Shown piece after piece: positions 48,047 to 56,853 of a stretch of DNA of 64,000 nucleotides. This DNA is from Dryas octopetala (Eukaryota > Streptophyta > Magnoliopsida > Rosales > Rosaceae). The notes below the pieces were generated by a model. It ran no database searches. It saw nothing but the letters and a program-made list of their open reading frames with translations, and was not told the origin of the DNA. The DNA lies in the NCBI GenBank assembly GCA_963921425.1, contig OY992833.1:11325738-11389737 (forward strand). The letters run 5' to 3'. The position numbers were made by a program, and so were the translations under genes. Numbering within the stretch: the first letter of the stretch is position 1; every line of letters starts with the position of its first letter.

Positions 48047-48804
48047 ACAATACTAAGAAGATCTTTGGCAAACCTTAGAGCTTGTTGTATTAGCTAGTGA
48101 AGGGAAAAAGAAGATTAGAGAAGATGTTGTGGATTAATTAGAATTGTTGGGTGCGTGGGATTTAAATCTGTGGATGAATTGATACTTTCAAAGTTAAAAT
48201 TGAAATTAAACCTCTTTGGTTTATTTTTTCTTTTCCAATATGAATTTTGAAAGTTGTTGGTGGGCAATATGTGGCACAATCACCATTGTCATCCTATCAA
48301 GCTGCAAAGAAAAAGATTTAAGGAGTCCAAAGTTGTAAATTGGTGGTTGTGTAACGTGTGTGGTTGTTGGGAAAGTGAGAAATTAAGGATATATATAAAT
48401 GGGTTTTATTATTTTCAAATTTAACAAATTTGAATACTATAATTGACATGGATTTCCATGTCATTGAGGCAAATTAAGAAAGATTTATTGAGGCATCCTA
48501 GCACTTCCCCAGTATAGATTACTGATTATCACTTATGCATGACTATAAGTTTTAATTTTCATAATTATTCTATTTTAAACACTTGCATGACTCTCACAAA
48601 GTTTGGAAAAAAAAAAAGCCCGAATGGGTAAAATGGAGATCACTACTGCACTTAGCATAGATCACAAAGAATGTTGATATATATATATATATATATATAT
48701 AGTCAACATTGAGTATTAAACTACTATTTTCTCTTTGTTACTATTGCTAAGATATGTAAACCTATTCATTATTAAAATATAAATTCTCATTCATGTACCA
48801 ATAG
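48047..48804. other. Right end of the CNL intron, no element identified
   Basis: AT-rich sequence with a TA microsatellite at 48675-48702. A short word match to 17640-17670 (GACATG...TTCCATGTCATTGAG) occurs at 48445-48465, so part may belong to a dispersed repeat. The acceptor for the CNL 3' exon ends at 48804. Confidence 0.5.
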
Positions 48805-49527
48805 GTTTTGGGAAGCTTGTTGCATTCTAAAACTACTTCAAATGAATGGCTATCGATTAAAGAAAGTACAATATGGGACTTACCAGAACAAGAGAAGAGA
48901 ATCATGTCTGTTTTGAAGTTGAGTTTTGATAATTTGAATACACCATATTTGAAACAGTGTTTTGCATATTGTTCAATGTACATCAAGGATTTCAAAATGG
49001 AAAGAGAGAACTTGATCCAACTTTGGATGGCTCAGGGATTACTCCACCCTCCTCCTGAAAAAAGCAACCAAGAGATGGAAGATATAGGCAATAAATATTT
49101 TAATATTCTACTGGAAAACTCCTTATTTCAAGATGCTACAAAAGATGAGTTTGACAATATTACTATTTGCAACTTGCAAGATGCATGATCTTGTGCATGA
49201 TCTTGCCGAAGAAGTATCCAAATATGATAGCTTGACGCCTGACATCAATAAGAATGATAATACACTTGAGATTCGACATGTTGCACGAATTTCTACTTCA
49301 ACACTAGAAATAATGCAAAACATTAGTGTTAGAAGATTGCGCTCACTGTTTTTGAATGATGAAAAGATCCCTAATAGCATCTTCCCAAGGTTTAGAGCTT
49401 TGCATGTCTTAAATTTATATAAGGCAGATATGAAGGTGTTGCCAATTTCAATTGGTGAACTGAGACACTTGAGGTACCTGGATGTTTCCGGAACAAGAAT
49501 CAAAGCACTCCCCAAATCAATTGGTCC
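48805..49527 (+). pseudogene. CNL resistance gene, 3' part (ARC2 and first LRRs), frameshifted and interrupted
   Basis: In phase with 21059, this block begins [20 protein letters not shown]. It contains RNBS-D ([20 protein letters not shown], then [12 protein letters not shown]). Just before the MHD motif an extra 7 bases (TGCAACT, around 49170-49176) shift the frame, so the first frame stops at 49188 while the coding continues as [13 protein letters not shown] in another. LRR sequence follows (RALHVLNLYKADMKVLPISI, LRHLRYLDVSGTRIKALPKS). It breaks off at a poly-T run at 49533, where a retroposed sequence seems to have landed. Most of the LRR domain is missing. Together with the missing P-loop in the 5' part, this marks a dead gene. 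Confidence 0.85.
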
Positions 49528-49529
49528 TC

Positions 49530-49760
49530 TTTTTTTTTTTTTTTTTTCCTTTCTTCAGCACTTGACTAAACCTTATGACTAACAGGTTTGGACCAAACAG
49601 ACGGTGAATGAAACACCAAACTACCACAATTAGGCCGATGAGTACTGTCCCATTTGTTGGTGGCATATCACACAGAACAAAGACCCCTGTTCCTGGAGTA
49701 TATACCTCCACCAACGTTACCAAGTCGTATTTGATGGACTGTCGTGTACCCACCTATTAT
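49530..49760 (-). mobile_element. Retroposed sequence with a poly(A) tail inserted in the LRR region
   Basis: Read on the minus strand, a unit runs from about 49753 and ends in GAAAGG plus a run of A residues (the T-run at 49533-49549). That is the structure of a retrotransposed copy. Its 5' part encodes SIKYDLVTLVEVYTPGTGV and then FVLCDMPPTN. Nearly the same sequence lies on the plus strand at 61405-61530. The source gene or element is unknown to me; it could be a SINE/LINE 3' end or a processed gene copy. Confidence 0.5.
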
Positions 49761-49789
49761 TGTTTATGAAATTCCTAGGTTTTTTTTTT

Positions 49790-51060
49790 TTTTTTCCCAA
49801 GTGGCTTCTATTATTGTTTATGTGAAAACAATTTTAAAAAAGACACTTGTTTATCCTTACTATCATTTTATTCATGATTCATTCAATTCTCTCCTCTAGC
49901 TCACAGCTCACTTTTGTTTTATTAGTATTGACCAAACATCTTGTTTAATTAGTTTACCCAAGAGAAAGACCTTTGGGATATTAAATTGGTGACTGAAACC
50001 ATTTATCTTTGATTACCCATTATATATATATATACACACACACACACGCTATGTATGAACCTGTTATGTGTTCGTCTTGTGTATTTTTCTTTAACTAAAA
50101 CTAATTTTGTTGTAGGAATTTTGCCGGGTTCATCCTTTTATGTTGAGGTCGGTTCCCTGCTACAGAACAATTTAAAGTAGTGTCTGAAGCATTTATAAAA
50201 AGAATTAAACTTGTTTATCCTTAATTGTACTTTTTTATTTTCATCAGCATTGACCAAATTAACATCTTTCTTAAATCAGGAATTCCTAAGACAGATGATT
50301 GAAGCTATGAGATGCGTCAATAAATTTCCACAGTTGTCTAGAAAAAGAACAAACTACATTAGTCGGATATTCATGGTCTACAACTTTCAAGAGAAAGATG
50401 TGCCTTGGGGAGTGTCCCAGTTACACAAATTAATTTCATTCTAGTTAAGTACAACAAATTCCTCATAGCTCCAACTTTCACATTGCAGAAATGTAAGTTT
50501 TTGAACCACCACCTCCTATTCTCTTCCGTTCCTCTGTCATTAGATTCAATCAGGTCTTCAATGTATTGTACTCTACTCTATCTTTTCTCTATTTACTTAT
50601 TATATATCTTGTTCTCCCAATGGAAGAACAACTCATGTCCAATAGGTGCAAACTGAGTCACAGGAATTTCATTTACCTTAAACAATATCAGAGGTAGTTT
50701 TTTTTTTTTCCTCAAATCAATTATTCATGATTTGTTCAATTTTGCTTTGTCCCATTTTACCTTAAACACTGATGCTCATGACAGGAATTTCATTCCCTCT
50801 ATAAAACAGTTCAAAGCAGTGTGCAATTGTTGTTGTGAAAACGTTTTTTGAAGCATTTTAAAAAGAAATTTGTTATCCTTATCTTTCCTATTTTCAGCAG
50901 TTGACCAAAAATTTTTTATTTTATTTACCACAGCTGGATATATTCATGCTTTTCATCTTCAAGATAAAGATGCGCGTAGGGGACCAGTTGTGCAAGAATT
51001 TTTTTCATCCTAATCTATTTCATGCCATGCAGAACATTTCATTGTAGCACTCCACTGGAC
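49790..51060 (+). other. Degenerate duplicated 3' flank of the CNL relic
   Basis: Three diverged copies of a block containing TTGTTTATCCTTA, then ATTTTC, then TATTGACCAAA-like words occur at about 49800-49960, 50160-50280 and 50800-50920. A second block type (TATTCATG...TTTCAAGA-AAAGATG...TTAATTTCATTCTA) occurs at 50370-50445 and 50940-51015. No LRR coding is visible. These may be 3' UTR exons and their duplicates, but that is only inferred. Confidence 0.4.
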
Positions 51061-52860
51061 AATAAACAGTAAGTAAAACCAGATCAATTGCATCTAAACC
51101 AGATCAATTGCATCTAATCAAGGATATTGAGATTGAAATCAAACTACACATAATGACCCCATTGATTTATCTTTGGTTTAATAAAAATTCTGGATAAGTT
51201 TTTCTTTTAGGAAAAATAAAAAAAATAAAAAAATTCTATTCTGGATAAGATTTGCACTTGTAAACTATTTCTTTTTTGTACACCCTATTCTGTATTAGCT
51301 AGTTGGTTGAGACTTCAAAACAATTTATTGTGTGTCACTGGTGCTCCTGAAATCATTTAATATATCTACTAATCTTTATGTTTCATTAAGAAGCATGTTT
51401 GATATCTACATGAATTAAACATTATTAGTTATATATATAGGATTGTCATGCATGATGTTATATGATCCAATAGATCCATAGAAACTTCAAGTTGTTTTGG
51501 CCAAGACGTTGATTGCATTCCCAAGTGTTTGTGAATAGCAAACCCAAAGATCTCCCAGGGTTTCAAATTCTCACATACACTGTATCTCATATTCATTTAA
51601 AAGGTATACTCATAAAAATGAGTGTATAAAACATGAGAATGTATCTCATACACATTCAAGCATTCTTGTAGTCTGTAACACCCAAGTTAGATGCAAACAC
51701 CAAAAGCCATGCCCCATTATTATCTCTTAGAACACCCCAAACTTCAATAAGCCCTTCTTGCAGCCATTAATTGACCCAATCATTTGCAGGAGGAACCAAT
51801 AAGGGGTTACAACGTCCCCAGAAGTAGCACTAAATTACTCACTAGTATACATTCCAATAGATTCGATCAGGTGTAGACGTGCGAACATGTAAACGTACCA
51901 CCAAGTGCTTGGCGCTGCTTTCTCTGTCGAGTATTGAGGGTATATCCCTCCTAAAATATAGAATGAACTTGGTGGAGACGTAATGCAAAATTTTGCATTA
52001 CTGAACACTCGGCGTCAGGTGCGCACTTGAATGAGACTGTACATTCTAATATTAACGAATATTTCAATAATAGAGACTCGTTAGGGGGGGTGATCAAACT
52101 AACGGCACAATAAACTTGTAAGTTTTTTGTAACATTGAGTACTAATTTAAAAGATTTTAGTGGGTAATTTTAAATCCCCTAACCAACCTAAAAGTTTTCC
52201 TATACCCCCACTCATCTTGAAATTCTCTCAAAACTTCCTAAAACTTATAATACCTTTTTTACCCTTTTGACATGCTCTGATGCGCACGCTGACGCACTCT
52301 GACGTGTGCGCTGACGTGCGCTGAAGTAGATCAGTGAAACTGAACTTCGTAAATTCAGTTACACTAAAAAATTATAATTTTACATTATTATTAACTAGAA
52401 TAAAAAAATAATTACACCATTATTTTCTACCAAAAAAAAAATAATAATTACACCTTTACTTGACAAAAAATAACAATTATATCAATTCAGTGTTTCACAA
52501 GAGACTAAATTCAATTTCAGTGAATTCAGTAGTGCATTCATTAAATTCAAATTCAGTTCACTGAATGCACTGAAATTGAATTCAGTGAAATTGAATTTAG
52601 TGAAACTGAAACCCTAGACAACGTCGTCCGATCACTTCACGTGCGACTAGTGCACGACAGCCGCTACTGCCTTGATATATTTCTACCTGCAAATTTGATT
52701 CATCATATTTCAGTCCCTGAATTTTGGCCGCTATTTATAGCGTGAGGTGCTGCGTGCGGTGTTTCATACATGCTGTACCATACCCCACACAGTGTTTAGA
52801 TAGAACATTTCCAGAGACACAAAGGCTTCGAGTAATTGGTAATATAATCTAAATTGAGCC
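51060..52860. other. Repeat-rich stretch without genes
   Basis: A short exact tandem duplication (CCAGATCAATTGCATCTAA) is seen at 51079-51117. From 52190 to 52630 an AT-rich segment carries many GAATTCAGTGAAACTGAA-like words, followed by a GC-richer stretch (52615-52680). This resembles the segment at 21700-22040 and is likely an old element of the same family. No coding region is supported. Confidence 0.45.
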
Positions 52861-52861
52861 C

Positions 52862-53091
52862 AATACTAGTAATAATAGAATAATTCTGAGAGTACTCAAA
52901 CAACCAATGGGAAAAAAATTAGAAAAGGCAAATGAGCCAATTTCAATTCCACCAACAAAGATCATAGGAGATGATTAATACTAGTAATAATAGAATAATT
53001 CTGAGAGTACTCAAACAACCAATGGGCAAAAATTAGAAAAGGCAAATGAGCTAGTTTCAATTCCACCAACAAAGATCATAGGAGATGATTT
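52862..53091. repeat. 115-bp tandem duplication
   Basis: The unit starting AATACTAGTAATAATAGAAT at 52862 is repeated directly from 52977 with only a few differences (for example GGGAAAAAAATT against GGGCAAAAATT, and GAGCCAATTT against GAGCTAGTTT). The close similarity indicates a recent duplication. Confidence 0.9.
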
Positions 53092-53818
53092 TACATCTCT
53101 TGGAACAAGAATCGGACAGCTTCCTCTCCACCTCCAGCAAAAAAAATTTCGAGACTTTTTAGAAGCAACAACCACATTGCAACTAGAATTACAAAAAACA
53201 CTATACCAGTCCATCACAGATCCAAACCCAGGCATGCTATTATCACATAGATATTTCCACCTTATTTTTGTATAAAACCCGTATCTTGTGATTGCAGCAC
53301 ATCAACACTCCTTACATCAGCATAGCATTGACTCGCCTCAACTTACAAGACTATGAGCCTTGGCATTTTAGTTACAAATACAAAGGGAAGCAAGAACTAG
53401 TTCAAGTTACACCTAAGCTACTACTTGATTTTGGTTACCTCAGTGAGATATATAATTCAAATGTTGATAATCTTAAAAAGTATTAAGGTATTAATCTAAG
53501 AAAAAAGGGAAAATTGGACCGGCCTGTAAATGGCTCTTTAATTAAATTTAGAAAAATTTTCAGGACATCACACCAGGGCCCATGATCAACCAAATAGAGC
53601 AAGCACCCATAGATTGCATTATGCCCATGGATTTTCCAAGCATTATATATGCCTTTTATGGTTCCCCTATTGGCAGGTTTGTACCTACAATAATAGAGCA
53701 AGCCAAGACAACCCATCACGAATACCTCCAAGGTCAAGACCATCATCCAATAATTGTTCCCGCCTTTTGGGAGACCAACAAGATAAAAGACTTTTTCAGA
53801 TGAGAGTGAGAGTAGTAA
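53091..53818 (+). other. Unrecognised degenerate coding-like stretch
   Basis: Several adjoining plus-strand frames read like fragments of one protein: IIGDDFTSLGTRIGQLPLHL (frame within 53060-53130), INTPYISIALTRLNLQDYEP (53300-53360) and IIYAFYGSPIGRFVPTIIEQ (53640-53700). They are separated by stops and frame changes. I do not recognise a family. A decayed retroelement polyprotein is one possibility, but I see no protease, reverse transcriptase or integrase motif. Confidence 0.3.
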
Positions 53819-54093
53819 GGGCACTTTTACTTACCCATAATCGGAAATGGCATAAATTGGAATTGGAGTGAGGATGAATCAGAGTGAGCATGAATCGGAG
53901 TAAGGAGTAATCGAAGTGAGCAGGAATCAGAGAGAGGATGAATCGGAGTGAGCAGAAATCAGAGTAAGACATTCCTATTAACGTGTTTACTAACTGTCAG
54001 AAATCAGAATAAGAAACAACAAGATTTTCATACACATGTTTACTTATTTGTAGGAATCGGAATCAAAACCAATTTGATTACTAAAATGCCCTT
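53817..54093. mobile_element. Small MITE with AAGGGCA(C/T)TTT termini
   Basis: The left end AAGGGCACTTTTACTTACC and the right end (complement of AAGGGCATTTTAGTAATC) are inverted repeats about 275 bp apart. Interior GAATCGGAGTGAG words repeat in tandem (53860-53970). No exact target duplication was found. Confidence 0.6.
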
Positions 54094-54510
54094 ATACAAA
54101 ATTAAATATGTTTTATGATACTCACAATTTTTAAAATGCCTAAAAATAAAGTTTACCTCAAATATTTTGCCGAAAAAAAAAATTATTTTTCATGCTCTAC
54201 TTTTATTTATGGTGAAGAAAACAAATTAAAATTATCTTAAATTTATTTTTCATACTTTTATTTATGGTGAATAAAAAAAATGGAGAGCAAATAATATTGT
54301 TTGGAGAAAGGCATAAGCAGAGAAAAGCTGTAAAAAAAATGTACCAAGTGAACTGGGTACATGAATGGTGGGATTTAGTAGTATTAGACCTTTATTAGCC
54401 AAAAGTGTACAAAGGTTCATAAAAGTCTATTAGACCCTTATTAGTCAAAAACTCTATTGTTTATGCTCATTTGATTTATTTCATTATTGGGCTAAACACT
54501 TATGATTCTT

Positions 54511-54613
54511 GTGAATTGGAGTTGGCTTAGTTGGCCGAGAACAAAAGCTCCCCCATGCACACTCAGGTTCGAACCTCCCCCTCCCTTGTAATTAAAAAAA
54601 AAAAAAAAAAAAA
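54511..54613 (+). mobile_element. tRNA-derived SINE with poly(A) tail and target duplication
   Basis: The unit contains an A box (TGGCTTAGTTGG) and a B box (GGTTCGAACCTC), the internal RNA polymerase III promoter of tRNA-derived SINEs, and ends in about 20 A residues. It is flanked by ACTTATGATTCTT (54498-54510) and ACTTATGATGCTT (54614-54626), a 13-bp target duplication with one mismatch. It is a short SINE with no coding capacity. Confidence 0.85.
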
Positions 54614-54699
54614 ACTTATGATGCTTAAATATGTATGTGTGTGTGTGTGTGTCTATGTGTGTTGTGCTTGTGTATATTATTTATTTCTTAAGTAACATG

Positions 54700-54812
54700 T
54701 TACAATTTTTTTTAATTAATCAACAGTAATTCATGAGATTTGAACTCAGAATCTTATCTCGACAAATGACAAATTGGGTATCACCCACTAAATCAGATGG
54801 TCATTGACAAAT
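54700..54812 (-). mobile_element. Probable second tRNA-derived SINE, minus strand
   Basis: On the minus strand GATTTAGTGGGTGATACCC resembles an A-box region and GAGTTCAAATCTC a B box. An A-rich stretch (AATTAAAAAAAATT) follows about 25 bases later. The flanks are not clear enough to name a target duplication. Confidence 0.5.
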
Positions 54813-54814
54813 AA

Positions 54815-56030
54815 CATATGTCGATTGATTATTGAGAAATACTTAGCGATATGATCTATCAAGTTCATAGGCAAATGTTTCGATTTGTCATGCATTTTTC
54901 TTTTTTATTTGGAGAGAAGGGATCCGAACTTTTTTTTTACCATTAAAGGGATCTGAACTTAAACCATCTCCATTGTAATGCGCTATTCTTTTATAAATTA
55001 CAACATGTTGTTTATCAGAAAAATAAGAGAAAAAGTGAGAGTGGTAATTGCAAAGTAGTGGGGTTTTAACTACTTGTTTTTTTGTTTTTATAATTATTTG
55101 TTGAGGAAATTACCAATTTGGTCTACTTATTGTTCACTTTGTCATGGTTTGGTCGAAGATTTTTTTTTTTTCCGCCATTTTGATTAATGAACTATCTAAC
55201 GTTCGCCATTTTGGTTCATTCTATTAAAATGTCATAAACATACGTTAAATAGAGGGGCAAAATGGTCCATTCCATCCCTTGTTTTTTCAATTTTTTTTTC
55301 TTAATTTTGACCCAACATTTAACCTATCAAATCTCAACCAAATTCAACAATCTTATACTAGTTTTGAAGAAGTTATGAATCTCCTCTTTACAACCATATA
55401 AAAAGCATTCAAAACAAAGCTATAAAACTCGAGATAAATGATCACTAAGTAAGCTACCCGAAATTGCTATTTTCTATAAAATTTCAAAATTTTTGAATTT
55501 TCTTTTAACTTCAATTTCCTTCGAATTTAATACCTTAAATCAATTTCTTAGACTACTAGAAACTTGTTTAAAGTCACCCAATCTATCACCCAACTTTAAA
55601 TCAATTTAGAAATCAAAATTTTAATTAAGAACATAAAACTCCAAAACTAACATATTGACAAGTACACCTAAAAAGAAGAGAAATGCATCTTTATGGGTTA
55701 TAGTAATCAAACTAAACGCTATAGCTCTACACCTCTTAAATCCTATACTAAGGTTGAGGAATGGAACCCCATTGATGTGATGACCCGACCCGAGTTTAAT
55801 TTGTATTTAAGTTATTATTTAATTTTACGACTTTATTTAAGTCAATTAAAGTAGTTTTGGAGTTTAATTGGGAGAAATTAAATGACAAACTTTTGATACA
55901 AAATTTTTAAACGGTTAAATAGATTTTGAACTCACGAACGCTTAGGCCAAAACGGATCGCTAATTCGAGTTGTGCATGAAAAATTACATACAGCTAAAGT
56001 TAAGGACATAATGGGAATTTTTAGAAAAGC
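54815..56030. other. AT-rich stretch with fragments of older repeats
   Basis: The words ATGAATCTCCTCTTTACAAC (55376) and CATATAAAAAGCAT (55398) match part of the 623-bp MITE at 27013-27635, so a diverged relative lies around 55130-55650. A segment beginning near 55778 (TGATGACCCGACCCGAG) looks like the edge of a dispersed repeat. No gene is supported. Confidence 0.4.
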
Positions 56031-56557
56031 TGGGAATTAAATCCAGCATTCTCTCTCCTCTCTCCCGCAAAGCCCAGCCCGCACACACGCACACAACCCA
56101 GCCTAAAACCCCCCTCCGGCCAGTTTCCCGGCGACCCAAGACCACCGGCGCACTCCCCTAGCCGGGCCGACCCCGCAGTCCACTCCCCTTGGCCGGCAAG
56201 CCACCACAGCGACGGGAATCACGCCTGAAAGCCAGCCCACCGCCAGCCTTTCTCGCCGGATTCCGGCAAATTCCGGCCTCTGATTACCCCGATTTTTGGT
56301 AGGTTTTTCTCCTCTCTTCATGGGCTTTCATTCCCCCATAAATTTATTGGTTTAATTTGAGTGTTTGAGTAAATTGAATTTCGGGGTTTTGGAACCCAAT
56401 TCGGGTCCCCTTGGAATTTCGGATTTTGGGGATGTTTTTGAGGTATTTTTGGACAATTTCCACCCTTATGAACCTCCAATTGTTGATTAGAATTGGAAAT
56501 TTCAAGAAGTTTTGAGAATTGGCGATTCCATTATGTTCCATATGAAACATATATGGC

Positions 56558-56600
<43 letters not shown>

Positions 56601-56806
56601 CACAATTGCCCATTTAATTCAATTGGTATGCTTTAACATAGAGTATTGTTGAAATGAGTTGTGGGATGTTTGGTTCAATATAAGACGGTTAGAGAAAGTC
56701 ACATACTGATATTAATAATTGGTTGATCAGTATTTGACTGTGACATTTGGATAAGTTTTTATCATACTCAGTCGTTGAATTGAAAAAATCCGTGTCTTTG
56801 TTTCAG
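56030..56806 (+). other. Likely 5' UTR exon and first intron of the riboflavin kinase/FMN phosphatase copy
   Basis: A GC-richer, CT-rich stretch (56045-56298) ends with a donor, TTTTTG then GTAGGT, at 56298/56299. An acceptor, TTTGTTTCAG, ends at 56806, 47 bases before the first in-frame ATG. The intron holds a TG microsatellite (56569-56598). This fits a leader exon plus intron but rests on splice signals alone. The minus-strand frame over the GC-rich part is incidental. Confidence 0.45.
56569..56598. repeat. TG microsatellite
   Basis: About 15 TG units, preceded by a short AT run, lie inside the probable 5' UTR intron of the riboflavin kinase/FMN phosphatase copy. Confidence 0.95.
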
Positions 56807-56853
56807 ATATATTCCATTGATCGGAGTGTAATTCCTAACTGTGAGATTTATGC

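Larger units (their letters stand above)
21060..48804 (+). other. 27.7-kb intron of the CNL relic, packed with transposable elements
   Basis: The donor GTATGT at 21060 and the acceptor ACCAATAG ending at 48804 join GGVPLVAK to VLGSLLHSK in frame, restoring the usual wording that follows the GLPL motif. The original intron was probably short and has been inflated by nested insertions: a MITE, the CACTA-1 host element, CACTA-1, a pair of MULE MITEs, and a Ulp1-bearing CACTA hosting CACTA-2. The alternative is that the two halves are simply a gene split by insertions; the conserved splice sites and phase favour an intron. Confidence 0.7.

Noticed and set aside
53292..53871. Possible retroelement or viral polyprotein
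   Set aside because: No reverse transcriptase, protease, integrase or movement-protein motif is visible; left as unrecognised.
55778..56640. Second LTR or solo LTR starting at TGATGACCCGACCCGAG
   Set aside because: No matching right end or 5-bp duplication could be found, and part of it fits a 5' UTR exon and intron.
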